A stretch of 64,000 nucleotides of DNA, taken from contig NZ_QKOF01000006.1 of assembly GCF_014889545.1 (NCBI RefSeq), positions 1 to 64,000 on the forward strand, written 5' to 3'. This document shows positions 40,230 through 49,912 of the stretch, one piece after another. The stretch comes from Methanothermobacter thermautotrophicus. GTDB taxonomy: Archaea; Methanobacteriota; Methanobacteria; Methanobacteriales; Methanothermobacteraceae. The position numbers were made by a program, and so were the translations under genes. The notes beneath the pieces were generated by a model. The model searched no databases, was not told the origin of the DNA, and saw only the letters and a program-made list of their open reading frames with translations. Position 1 is the first letter of the stretch; each line of letters begins with the position of its first letter.

Positions 40230-40310
40230 TTCGTATATCATCGAATGTACTATACTATACAAACTTCTATATAATTTTTTCTGTTTCATGGTATTGAAAC
40301 GGTAATATAC
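40230..40310. promoter_or_regulatory. MsvR operator and divergent fprA/msvR promoters
   Basis: TTCGTATATCATCGAA at 40230-40245 is an inverted TTCG-N8-CGAA site, matching the MsvR motif (TTCGTA-N4-TACGAA, from memory) with changes in the inner bases. It lies between the fprA ATG (40210) and its TATA box (TTATATAG, minus strand, about 40268-40275). GTTTCA-N6-TGAAAC at 40283-40300 is a second perfect inverted repeat. It stands just before the msvR TATA box, GTAATATAC at 40302-40310. Confidence 0.7.
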
Positions 40311-40333
40311 TACTTCAGACATAGGATGGGTCA

Positions 40334-41089
40334 ATGAAGAGGAGGCATAATTTCACAATATTCTCAACCGAGACCGGAATCGAGGTAATAGAAAGCCCTG
40401 TTAAGTCGCTCATACTCTCTGAACTTAAAAAGGGGGAACTCAGCTTCCAGGATATAGTCAGGATCACAGGCAGATCAAAGTCCACGGTATCGAAACACCT
40501 CTCTGACCTCAGGAGGATGGGCCTTATAGTTGAGATGCCGGACCCTGAAGACAGGAGAAGAAAGCGCTTCGGAATAAACTCAAGGTACCTTGGTAAGCTC
40601 ACAAGGAACAGGATGGATGAACTGGATGAGCAAAAAACAGAGTTCCTTGCAGAACACCTCACAGGAAGAGGCGACCCCCTCGAGTTCTTCAGACTGATGT
40701 TCCATGTCCTCAGGGTTGAACTCATAAAGGAGGGTATCAACATCGACCCTGTCCTCCATGAGGCAGGGAGAAGAATTGGGCAGGTAATCTACCAGGGGAT
40801 AGCCTCAGAGGACCTTGAGGATCTTCTTGAAAATCTGAGGAGGTTCTGGATGATAAACCGCCTCGGAGTCCTTGAGGTTGAGAGCACCGAACCCCTTGTG
40901 ATAAGAGCCTACGACTGCTTTGAGTGCGGACTTCTGCCCCAGATAGGTGAATCTGCATGTGCCCTGGATTCAGGGATACTTGAGGCCGTATTCAGCCATT
41001 ACTTCAAAGGAGAGGTCCTTGTGGAGGAGACTGAGTGTTATGCCCGTGGTGATGGGAGGTGCTCCTTCAGGATTGTTCCTGAAAGCTGA
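40334..41089 (+). CDS. msvR: Redox-sensing transcription regulator MsvR
   Basis: A 251-residue methanogen-specific regulator. An ArsR-type winged helix-turn-helix (about 24-85, with IVRITGRSKSTVSKHLSDL) is followed by a V4R domain with cysteines C195, C198, C209, C235 and C243, the redox-sensing part. It controls itself and the divergent F420H2-oxidase operon. GGATGGG precedes the ATG, but the TATA box is only about 27 bases upstream, so the leader is very short or absent. The gene corresponds to MTH1349 by context. Confidence 0.93.
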   Translation: MKRRHNFTIFSTETGIEVIESPVKSLILSELKKGELSFQDIVRITGRSKSTVSKHLSDLRRMGLIVEMPDPEDRRRKRFGINSRYLGKLTRNRMDELDEQKTEFLAEHLTGRGDPLEFFRLMFHVLRVELIKEGINIDPVLHEAGRRIGQVIYQGIASEDLEDLLENLRRFWMINRLGVLEVESTEPLVIRAYDCFECGLLPQIGESACALDSGILEAVFSHYFKGEVLVEETECYARGDGRCSFRIVPES

Positions 41090-41125
41090 TTTTTTTGGTT
41101 TCTATACAGAGGTGTTCCTTCAGGA

Positions 41126-41818
41126 TTACTCCCTGAACCTCACAATGGTTGTTGCAAGGTACCCTCCACCGGAGGCAAATCCCCTCTCAACAACCTCATC
41201 ATCCATGCTGCAGTTGGCCACCGATACAACATCCTTCCCACGGGGATCAGACTCAACAACCTCCATGGCCCTCCTTCCATGGCGTGACGTCTTCATGATA
41301 ACACAGGCATCAACATCCTCAAGCACCCTCTCAAAGCGATCATCAACCCTGGGTACCACAAGGAGGATCTCATCACCCTCAACGAGTGTTTTACCAGCAG
41401 CGGCTGCACATGCCGTGAAGGAGGTGACCCCCGGCACCATCTCGGTCTCAAAGCCCATATCCTCAATGCGACGCTGCAGGTAACTGAAGGTACTGTAGAT
41501 GGATGGATCCCCCAGTGTTATGAAGGCCACATCCCTGCCATCCCCAAGTTCAGCTGCAACCATTCTGGCCGCAGCATCCCAGTGACTTTCAAGTTCATCC
41601 CTGTCATCGGTCATCGGAAAGACCGGGTCAATTATTCTGCAGTCATCCATGCGTTCAGCGAGGATATCCTCAACTATTGATAGGGCTATGCTCTCCCTCT
41701 CTGATGATGAACGGGGTGCGCATATAACCGGGACAGATCTGAGTACATTCACAGCCCTGAGGGTCAGAAGTTCGCTGTCCCCTGGACCCACACCCACACC
41801 AATGAGTTTTCCATGCAT
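41126..41818 (-). CDS. cbiL: Cobalt-precorrin-2 C20-methyltransferase
   Basis: A 230-residue SAM-dependent methyltransferase of the CobI/CbiL type in anaerobic corrinoid synthesis. The family blocks are GVGVGPGDSELLTLRAVNVL, AFITLGDPSIYSTFSYL and MVPGVTSFTACAAAAG. It stands alone between msvR (convergent) and the helicase (divergent). Methanogens need the corrinoid for methyl transfer by Mtr. Confidence 0.92.
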   Translation of the reverse strand: MHGKLIGVGVGPGDSELLTLRAVNVLRSVPVICAPRSSSERESIALSIVEDILAERMDDCRIIDPVFPMTDDRDELESHWDAAARMVAAELGDGRDVAFITLGDPSIYSTFSYLQRRIEDMGFETEMVPGVTSFTACAAAAGKTLVEGDEILLVVPRVDDRFERVLEDVDACVIMKTSRHGRRAMEVVESDPRGKDVVSVANCSMDDEVVERGFASGGGYLATTIVRFRE

Positions 41819-41958
41819 TAGAACACCTTTAATACTCTGTAGAGATGATAGGGGTCTGGTTGTTGTTACTGAAAATGTCCAGACCCTCGCCCTTATAAAT
41901 CATTATTTTTCTGTGACACTCTCTAAACTTATATACTTCCACCCCCTTAAATAGGTCC

Positions 41959-43713
41959 ATGGAAAACCCACTCTTCTGTCCCGACTGTGGAATGATGAGG
42001 GATAACTGCACATGCAGGGGTAAGGGCAGACTATCATTCTTCAGGAACATCATAAAGCCTCCTGAGAAATCAGATACCCTCAACGAGGACCTAAAGAGGA
42101 GGTACCCCCACATACCCCATGAAATCATAGAGAACTTCCCATTTCCACAGCCAAGACCGGGACAGCTTGACATAATAAATGACATCTACCAGGCAATCGA
42201 GGAAGGTTACAGGCACGTTATACTTGAGGCAGGCACAGGGACAGGTAAATCAGCAATAGCCTGCACCCTTGCAGGTATCTACCAGCCAGCATACATCCTC
42301 ACCATGACCAAACAGCTCCAGGACCAGTATGCTAGGGAATTCGGGTTCCCCGTCGTCAAGGGAAGGAATAACTTCTTCTGCCTCAACGACAACCTGGAAT
42401 CAACCTGTGACATGGGAACATGCCAGACACTGCCCTCATCAGATAAGTTCCAGTGCCCCTACGGTGTTGTGAGGGGTGAGACACTCCTGGGGGAGGAGGC
42501 ATTCCAGGACTCCTATGGTAACAGTGTATTCTTCAAGACCGATGAGCACTGCCAGTACTGGGAACAGAAGGCTGAGGCCATAAACAGTCCCATAACCCTC
42601 ATGAACTATGACTACGCCTTCCTTGAACTCAACTATGTGGGCCACTTTGACAGGAGAAACCTCATGATACTGGATGAGGCCCACAACATTGAGGACAAGC
42701 TCATGAAGAGGCTCGAGGTGACCATATCAAACAAACGCCTCAGCAAGGATATCAAAAGGACAATACCCCCATCGATGCTGAGGGAGGATGACCCGGCAGA
42801 ATGGGTTCTCCAGATTGAGGCAATAGCGGACCACTACAGTGACCTTGAACTGGATTCAATGTCAAGAAGGAGGAGGGACAGGATAAAGAGGACCATAAAG
42901 AGGCTCTCAGAGCTCAGGATGAGCCTGGAGGATGAACCAAAGAACTGGGTCATCGACGCCGATGATGACTCAGTCTCCTTCAAACCCCTCAGGGTACATC
43001 ACTATGCACATGACAGGCTATTCTCCTACTCTGAGGTCCGCCTATTCATGAGCGCAACCATACTCAGTGAGAGGCTCTTCTGCCAGTGGTTAGGGATAAA
43101 TCCGGGGGAGGCATACTTTGTAAGGGTTGACAGTCCATTCCCAGCATCCAGGAGACCCATAGAACTGAAGATCGCAGGGAAGATGTCCCGCAACAGGATA
43201 AGGCACACGGCCCCTGAGACAATACCCATCCTTAACAGGATACTTGAGAGGCATAAAAACGATAAGGGACTTATCCACACCCACAACTATCGCTGCCAGC
43301 GGTTCATAATGGATAATATACCCAGCAGTAGGCTCATTGATCATAAGGCATCCAACAGGGAGGCTGTGCTGAGGTACTTTGAGGAGTCCAGGGACCCACT
43401 GGTACTTGTAAGTCCATCCATGAGTGAGGGTGTTGATCTGCCCTATGACAAGTGCCGCTTCCAGGTGATCTACAAGATACCATTCCCCTACCTGGGTGAT
43501 AAGCAGGTTAACAGGAGGCAGAGGATGGATCAGAGGTGGTACGCCTACAAGACCATAATGACCCTCATGCAGGCCTATGGGCGCGGAATGAGGGCCCATG
43601 ATGACTCCTGCTACACCTACATCCTTGATGGTAACATAGAGATGATATTCAGAAGCCCCCTTTACCGTTCACTATTACCAGAATTCTTCAAGGAAGCCAT
43701 AGTCAATGACTAG
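41959..43713 (+). CDS. Rad3/XPD/DinG-like superfamily 2 DNA helicase
   Basis: A 584-residue helicase. A zinc-ribbon-like N-terminus (CPDCGMMRDNCTC) is followed by Walker A AGTGTGKS (91-98) and DEAH (239-242). Four or more cysteines lie between them (NFFCLND, STCDMGTC, KFQCPYG, EHCQYW), the place of the XPD-type Fe-S cluster. Motif VI is QAYGRGMRAHDD. It unwinds DNA 5'-3' in repair or replication restart. A TATA-like CTTATATAC about 27 bases upstream suggests a leaderless mRNA. Confidence 0.88.
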   Translation: MENPLFCPDCGMMRDNCTCRGKGRLSFFRNIIKPPEKSDTLNEDLKRRYPHIPHEIIENFPFPQPRPGQLDIINDIYQAIEEGYRHVILEAGTGTGKSAIACTLAGIYQPAYILTMTKQLQDQYAREFGFPVVKGRNNFFCLNDNLESTCDMGTCQTLPSSDKFQCPYGVVRGETLLGEEAFQDSYGNSVFFKTDEHCQYWEQKAEAINSPITLMNYDYAFLELNYVGHFDRRNLMILDEAHNIEDKLMKRLEVTISNKRLSKDIKRTIPPSMLREDDPAEWVLQIEAIADHYSDLELDSMSRRRRDRIKRTIKRLSELRMSLEDEPKNWVIDADDDSVSFKPLRVHHYAHDRLFSYSEVRLFMSATILSERLFCQWLGINPGEAYFVRVDSPFPASRRPIELKIAGKMSRNRIRHTAPETIPILNRILERHKNDKGLIHTHNYRCQRFIMDNIPSSRLIDHKASNREAVLRYFEESRDPLVLVSPSMSEGVDLPYDKCRFQVIYKIPFPYLGDKQVNRRQRMDQRWYAYKTIMTLMQAYGRGMRAHDDSCYTYILDGNIEMIFRSPLYRSLLPEFFKEAIVND

Positions 43714-43838
43714 GACGTCTCTGAAGCTTATCAGCAGATAAAACCTGATGCAGTTTATCTGTGCATCCATGAGAATTCTTTAAGAATCAGTTCCATGCAG
43801 AGTTTAACCATATCAGCTAAAAAAATAAAAATTGGGGA

Positions 43839-46633
43839 TTATTTTCCTGCTCCGCCCCTGAGGAATCCAAAGGCCACAAGACCAGCAGCAACAAGGACGC
43901 CCACGATACCATAGACGTACCATGAGGAGTCACCGCCACTGGCACCTGATGTAGCATTCTTAACCTCATAGGCCCTTGCAGGGGTTGATGCAGGCTCCTC
44001 TGACACTGAAGATGCAGCACTCACATCGGCCGGTGAAGCAGCAGCCTCAAAACCAGGGGAGTGACCGCCATGTCCTGTAACAGATGAACCACCGGTTGAA
44101 CCGCCGTTTGAGCCACCATGAACACCACCAGGAACACCGCCCTGGTTTCCATTCTGTGATCCACCGTTGTTCACCGGTATGAGGTCTTCAGGGTTTCTCG
44201 CCGGTATTGAACGCAGGTATGCAAGGGGGTTACCGTTTGCACCGCTCTGTATCACCCTGAGTTCATCCTCGGTTATCCACTTCTCAACCTCCTTTGTGAG
44301 GACCATTGGGGATGTCATATATGACGGTGTTTTGCCACTGCAGAGCATTATGAAGCCAGCAGCCCACTTCTCGAACATGGCGTTTCTTGTGGTGCAGTCA
44401 CTGAGGTCGAACTCTGGCCATTTGAAGCTTATCATCACAGCCTTACCAACCTTCTTAACTGGATCCCAGACTATGAGTATTCCCTCTTCACTTCCACCGG
44501 GCACCATCGGGGATTCGAGTTCATCCTGGAGGACCCTCTTGGCGAAGTAGGTCCCTGTACCGGGGCTCACACCCATGAGGTACAGGAGGGCGTCATCCTT
44601 GCAGTATATTCTGGTCCCGAACCACTGATACTGCTGGCCGGCTGCAAGGGGATAGTTCTCAAGGGCATACTCTGTGATGAAGAATCCGGGCTGCACACCT
44701 GGACAGACATGGTTGTGGAACAGGAAGGTTACCAGCTGCTCATAGGGTATACTGTACTTCCATGCATTGGCTATGCTCTCAATGCTGAAGTAGGAACTAC
44801 CGAATATCCTTGAATTGGCGCTATCACGTGTCGAATTATTGAGGGCTGCGGGGGCCTATGTCATTAACCCTGAAACCACCGGGTGTTGCTCCGGCAATTA
44901 GTTCACCTGTCAGTGGATTGTAGGTTATATGCACGGCCTCCAGTGTTTTTTCCATCAGCACCCTTCAAGACGAAGGTGAACCATAATGGTTTGTAGAATG
45001 GGTTGTGGGCTGGTAGAAGGTTTTTCATGCTGAGCCTTGAACCAAGAACGCTGAATATTCCGTCGTAGCAGCCATCGGTCGGAGTTCCGTTGAGGTAGAC
45101 GTAACCGGCTGATGTGAGGACCGCTAAATTGAGGTCATCCCTTTCAAGCTTTATTCCTCTTTCAGCCAGGAATATCTCCTTAGCCATCTCAGCCGCCCTT
45201 TTACCTATCTCACGGATCTCAGCATAGCTCACAGGATTCCATGTTGCATTCACATTTGCCCTGGTGGCGTTTGGTAGATTGAGGCTGTTTATGTAGTTCA
45301 TATCCAGTCCATGGGTCTCATTAACCTGCTTGTAGTTGACCTCCCTTCCTGCCAGTAGTAGTACTGGTCGGCTGTCAGGTTGTCGAGTTCCTTAACGATT
45401 GTTACAATTGAGGCAGAGTCCACTGTGACCTTTTTAACGAGCCAGGCATTGAATTTGAGTTCCTGAACCGCCGATACTCCTGTCTCCCTTTTGTAGGTAT
45501 CTATGAGTGCCTGCTGGTCAAACTTCATGACCACAAGGGTACCGGTGTTTGTCCTTGAGTTCCACCTTATGAAGCCCCCATACTCTCCTCTGCACCGGCA
45601 CCGGTTGTATCGAAGCCGAGGTATGACCTCTTCCCGGGGGTGTTATCGAGTGCAAGTATGAGGGCGTCATCATCTGAACCACCTGGAACACCTACTGTGA
45701 CATAGTTGGTGATCTCTATTGGTGAACCGGTTGACCAGTCCTGAATGGACGGATAGTACATGTAGATGGTTTTGCTCATGGCATATCCACTAATGGTACC
45801 CAGGCACATGTGTCCATGGAATGCGGCCTGTTTGAGCAGATCTGCTGGTGCCCCGACGGCCCACGCGTTTGCAAGGCTTGCGAAGGGGAAAGCGTCATCC
45901 CCCAGCTTTGATGTGAGATTGTTCCACTGGGCAGGGGTCATGTTCTGGGACACCGTTCCAAGGTACACAAGTGTGGTGTTCCTGTAGAATGCCATGAGAA
46001 GGTTTCTACCATTTTTCACTATGAACGCCGTGCACAGTGGGTCTTTAGCTGTTCTTCGAAGGGTAAGCAGGTTCGCCCTGCCGTAGCTTATCAGGCCACC
46101 GCCCCTGTTAAGTATTCCTTCTATGACGTCCTCTGTAGTCATATTACGGTACTTCACAAGGCCAGCTGTTGTTATAATAAGGACCTCTTCTTGCCGGTGA
46201 AGTTCAGGAGTTTATCTGCTTTATCTGTCACCTCTCTACCGATCCTGTATGGTTCAGTTGCATTTAGCAAGAGGTTTATGCTTGCATAGTACCTTCTATC
46301 CTGGGGGTCCATGGGATTCGGTTTGAGGTTTAACCTTCTCTCTACGGTAACGTAGCCTGGCGCCCTCACAGTCAGTGTGAGGTTCGCTGCACTTATGTTT
46401 GAATGCTGGAATATCAGCTTTGTATAACCACTGGAGGGGTCGTAGGTCCTGTTGTATTCTATGCCTGTACCGGAATCCGTGATCTCGAGGGTCGGATTGA
46501 TCCTACCGTTGTCATCGCTGTACTGGCAGCTGACAAGGACACCAACCTCGCAGGTTGCGTTGTCTGCAGCTGCCACTGAACCCGTAAGCATGGCCAGAAG
46601 GAACAGAACTGAGACAATGAATAATCTCCTCAT
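43839..46633 (-). pseudogene. Exported two-domain FmdE-like surface protein, broken by five homopolymer frameshifts
   Basis: Five frame fragments read through as one 931-residue protein if five single bases are changed. One G is missing at about 46184, 45575-45579 and 45343-45345; one A is extra at 44946-44951; one C is extra at 44850-44854. Reconstructed order: signal peptide (RRLFIVSVLFLLAMLTG), beta-sandwich-like domain, FmdE domain 1 (FHGHMCLGTISGYAMS), linker, FmdE domain 2 (FHNHVCPGVQPGFF), Gly-rich stalk, AYEV motif, and membrane helix (YVYGIVGVLVAAGLVAFGFL). The start at 46633 follows GGAGG. No other stops interrupt it, so the breaks are recent or sequencing errors. It resembles the CobN-like protein in its anchor. 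Confidence 0.8.
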
Positions 46634-46798
46634 CCATTTCACCTCCCTCTAATTTGTCTCGTATTAACTAATTCTTACAATATAAAGATATATTATTACA
46701 TTTTTTCTGTTGATTTAATGAAAGGTAATAATACAAAACATGCTTTACCGCCATCACCTATATCTGAATCGTAATCCAGAGATAGGGTGGTGATAGTT

Positions 46799-47314
46799 AT
46801 GGATTATGAGGATATAGTTGGATTCCACGGTCACTCCTGTGCAGGGACGGCCATCGGATACAAGGTCGGTGAGATCGTAGCTGAGAGATTCGGAAGGTCA
46901 GAGGATGAGGAAATAGTGGCGGTTGTTGAGAATGATAGCTGCAGCATCGACGCCATCCAGTTCATGACAGGATGCACCTTTGGAAAGGGCAACCTGATAT
47001 TCAGGGACTACGGGAAACATGTTTACACATTCTTCAACAGGAAAACAGGTCATGGAATCAGGGTATCACTTAAAAAACCAATGAATCAGCTCATGAAGGA
47101 ACTTGGGGTTACAGACAGGGCTGAAATGACAGGGAAGATACTTGAAATGGATCCACATGAACTATTTGAGGTCAGGAATGTTTCAGAGAAACCCCCCGAG
47201 GAGGCAAGGATATATGGATCAGTCATATGTGCAGAATGCGGTGAACCCGTCTCAGAGCACCGTGCAAGAATAAAGAATGGCAGAATCGTCTGCATCCCCT
47301 GTTTTAAAGGTTAA
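46799..47314 (+). CDS. fmdE: FmdE family protein with C-terminal zinc finger
   Basis: A 171-residue cytoplasmic FmdE-like protein. The N-terminal domain has FHGHSCAGTAIGYKVGE and NDSCSIDAIQFMTGCTFGKGNL; the C-terminus is a C4 zinc ribbon (CAECGEP and CIPCF). FmdE is encoded with molybdenum formylmethanofuran dehydrogenase in some methanogens; its exact role is unproved. The ATG follows GGTGGTGATAGTT, a site that can pair with ATCACC at 46753-46758. It is divergent from the exported FmdE-like gene and ends 9 bases before the 3' end of a tRNA on the other strand. Confidence 0.88.
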   Translation: MDYEDIVGFHGHSCAGTAIGYKVGEIVAERFGRSEDEEIVAVVENDSCSIDAIQFMTGCTFGKGNLIFRDYGKHVYTFFNRKTGHGIRVSLKKPMNQLMKELGVTDRAEMTGKILEMDPHELFEVRNVSEKPPEEARIYGSVICAECGEPVSEHRARIKNGRIVCIPCFKG

Positions 47315-47323
47315 TAAAAAAAG

Positions 47324-47399
<76 letters not shown>

Positions 47400-47592
47400 C
47401 CTACACACATCTCTATTTAAAGTTAACCATTTAAATATTTTCTCATCTAGATGAAGACCTAAAAACAGGGACAGCAGACAGCTTTATAGGAAATGCCCCT
47501 TAATTAAGAATATGAGCATGCTGATATAAGGATTCACGTGATAAATATGCACCGTAGATTCGGACACCTCAGAGTTGTTGATGGCGATTGAA

Positions 47593-48417
47593 ATGCTTGC
47601 AAAGAGGATAATACCATGCCTTGACTGTGACCTCCAGGTTCCAAATGGCCGGGTCGTGAAGGGAGTTGAATTCAAACAGATAAGATACGCAGGGGACCCA
47701 GTTGAACTCGCGACAAGGTACTATGAGGATGGAGCCGATGAGATAGTGTTCCTTGACATCACGGCATCACATGAGAGACGGGAGACCATGACCCATGTGA
47801 TAGAGGCCACCACAGAGAACGTCTTTGTACCAATATGTGTCGGTGGAGGTATAAGGGAACCAGAGGACTACGTCAAGATGCTGAAGGCAGGGGCGGACAA
47901 GTGCTCCACCAATACAGCCGCAATAAAGAACCCGGAACTCATCAATGAGGCCTCAGACCTGGTGGGGTCCCAGGCGTGCGTCGTTGCGATAGACGCCAAG
48001 AGGAGGTACATCGAAAACCCCAGAGAATCAGATGAAAGGTTCATAATAGAGGTTGATGACGGATACTGCTGGTACGAGTGCAGCATCTACGGTGGAAGGG
48101 AATTCACAGGTATTGACGCGGTGAACTGGGCAATGGAATGCCAGGATCGAGGTGCAGGTGAGATTCTACTCACATCAATGGACCGTGACGGTACAAAGAT
48201 GGGCTACGACATTCCCCTCACAAGGACCATGAGCGAGAACCTTGACATACCTGTGATCGCATCAGGGGGTGTAGGGGAACCTGAACACATCTATGAGGCA
48301 TTCACGGATGGAATGGCAGACGCTGCACTTGCTGCAAGCATATTCCACTTCAATGAATACCCTGTACCTGTGGTGAAGGAGTACCTCAGAGCAAGGGGAG
48401 TCCCCATAAGACTGTAG
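47593..48417 (+). CDS. hisF: Imidazole glycerol phosphate synthase cyclase subunit
   Basis: A 274-residue TIM-barrel subunit that, with HisH, makes imidazole glycerol phosphate and AICAR in histidine synthesis. It starts [13 protein letters not shown], the standard HisF opening with the first catalytic Asp. The second Asp is in LTSMDRDGT; phosphate loops are ICVGGGIRE and [12 protein letters not shown]. The ATG at 47593 is preferred over 47581 for this family start, although no clear ribosome site is seen. It lies 18 bases before ogg. Confidence 0.95.
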   Translation: MLAKRIIPCLDCDLQVPNGRVVKGVEFKQIRYAGDPVELATRYYEDGADEIVFLDITASHERRETMTHVIEATTENVFVPICVGGGIREPEDYVKMLKAGADKCSTNTAAIKNPELINEASDLVGSQACVVAIDAKRRYIENPRESDERFIIEVDDGYCWYECSIYGGREFTGIDAVNWAMECQDRGAGEILLTSMDRDGTKMGYDIPLTRTMSENLDIPVIASGGVGEPEHIYEAFTDGMADAALAASIFHFNEYPVPVVKEYLRARGVPIRL

Positions 48418-48434
48418 TGTAAGGGGGGGGATCA

Positions 48435-49361
48435 ATGAGGATATATGTTGGGGACTTTGACCTTGAGATGACCCAGAGGAGCGGCCAGACCTCCCAGCCA
48501 CCCTGGAGGGAGGTTGAGGGCGCCTTCAGGGAACTTCTCATCATCGAGGGGAGGCCCTGCCCGGTTGAGGTCAGGGATGAGGCTGAAATGCTCAGGGTCA
48601 GACCCTACGTGGATGTACCTCAGAGGCCTCTCAGGGAAAAGATTGAGTACATATTCGACCTGAAATTTGATATTGAAGATTTCTACACATTCCTCGAGGA
48701 TAAAAATTTATCATACACGCTTGAATCATCAAGGGGGCTGCGGCTGTTCCTTGCAAAGGACCCATTTGAGTGTGTGATATCCTCAATAGCATCAGCAAAC
48801 TGCTCGGTTGTGAGATGGACAAGGTCCATAGAGGACATAAGGAGGCTCTGGGGAGAGGCCCACACCTTCAATGGTGAGACCTTCCACACCTTCCCATCCC
48901 CCCATGTACTGGCAGGCGTGGCTGAGGACTCCCTTGAGGACCTCCAGAGGTCTGAGGATAACCTCCCCTCTGACTTCAGGTTCAGTGGCCTCAGATCCTG
49001 TGGTGTCGGCTACAGGGCACCATACATCAGGGAGACATCAAGGATACTCGCAGAGGAGATGGATATCAGCAGTATCGATGGGATGGACTATTATGATGCA
49101 AGGGAGCTCCTCCTTGAACTCCCGGGTGTGGGCCCCAAGGTCGCTGACTGCATACTACTCTATGGCTTCAGGAAGACAGAGGCCTTCCCGGTGGATGTAT
49201 GGATCAGGAGGATCATGAACCACGTCTACCCTGGCAGGAACTTCAATGACAGGTCGATGGTGGAATTCGCCCAGAGGGAGTACGGTGAGATGGCTGGCTA
49301 TGTGCAGCTCTATCTTTTCAACCATGCCAGAAGATCCGGGTTGCTTGAGAGGCTCAGGTAA
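48435..49361 (+). CDS. ogg: 8-oxoguanine DNA glycosylase/AP lyase
   Basis: A 308-residue OGG1-type glycosylase that removes 8-oxoguanine. The HhH-GPD motif LELPGVGPKVADCILLYGFRK carries the catalytic Lys, and FPVDVWIRRIM the Asp. The N-terminal beta-rich domain (about 1-110) is the OGG1 type. A stretch AAGGGGGGGG, including eight G, serves as ribosome site before the ATG. It follows hisF by 17 bases. Confidence 0.92.
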   Translation: MRIYVGDFDLEMTQRSGQTSQPPWREVEGAFRELLIIEGRPCPVEVRDEAEMLRVRPYVDVPQRPLREKIEYIFDLKFDIEDFYTFLEDKNLSYTLESSRGLRLFLAKDPFECVISSIASANCSVVRWTRSIEDIRRLWGEAHTFNGETFHTFPSPHVLAGVAEDSLEDLQRSEDNLPSDFRFSGLRSCGVGYRAPYIRETSRILAEEMDISSIDGMDYYDARELLLELPGVGPKVADCILLYGFRKTEAFPVDVWIRRIMNHVYPGRNFNDRSMVEFAQREYGEMAGYVQLYLFNHARRSGLLERLR

Positions 49362-49397
49362 GCATTGCATACAGCCTGCTGGATGGTGGGGAATTAT

Positions 49398-49910
49398 ATG
49401 GCAAGGAGCCAGATGAAGCAGATAATTGCCAGATTCAAAGGAACCGCAAGGAAATCCTTTGAGGACCTGAGGAGGGCCCTCGATGAAAGGTACTGCTGGA
49501 AGTGCCCCCAGAGGTCCACAAGGGAGAATATAGGGTGCCGTGAGGCAGATGCATGGATAAGGCTCCGATCAGCCCTTGAGGAGGAACTCAGGGCCCACCT
49601 GGCCGAAACCCTTGGGAAGGATCGACTTGATCTTGTGCTCCTGAGGATGAGGGACAGGGAGTGCACCGGGGACCTGAAGATAATCAGGAGGCGCCAGGAG
49701 TACCTGGTTGTCCGGGACAGTGTATCCGGGATCAGGATAGGCCATGAGGTCCTGCTGGGACCCAATGTCCTTAGGGTTGAAAGAATTGAGGGAGTGAGGA
49801 TCATAACAGATCAGGGAGCACACCCCATACATGAAATTGAGGGTAGGGTGCTTGGGAGGATAGGGCCCAGGCACCACCTCTACAGGGAGATAAAGGAAAT
49901 GGAGGAATAG
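49398..49910 (+). CDS. Conserved methanogen protein of unknown function
   Basis: A 170-residue protein I cannot place. It is helical and charged at the N-terminus, with C33-x2-C36-x10-C47 (CWKCPQRSTRENIGC), a possible metal or cluster site. The C-terminus is beta-rich (LVVRDSVSGIRIGHEVLLG, VRIITDQGAHPIHEIEG). The ATG at 49398 is preferred over 49365 because GGTGGGG lies just upstream. GGAGG at its end is the ribosome site of the GAF gene, so the two are coupled. Confidence 0.65.
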   Translation: MARSQMKQIIARFKGTARKSFEDLRRALDERYCWKCPQRSTRENIGCREADAWIRLRSALEEELRAHLAETLGKDRLDLVLLRMRDRECTGDLKIIRRRQEYLVVRDSVSGIRIGHEVLLGPNVLRVERIEGVRIITDQGAHPIHEIEGRVLGRIGPRHHLYREIKEMEE

Positions 49911-49912
49911 TA

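Noticed and set aside
43839-46642. Five separate small genes encoding FmdE-like fragments
   Set aside because: Fragments lack their own ribosome sites and signal peptides, and join exactly at homopolymer runs into one continuous protein.
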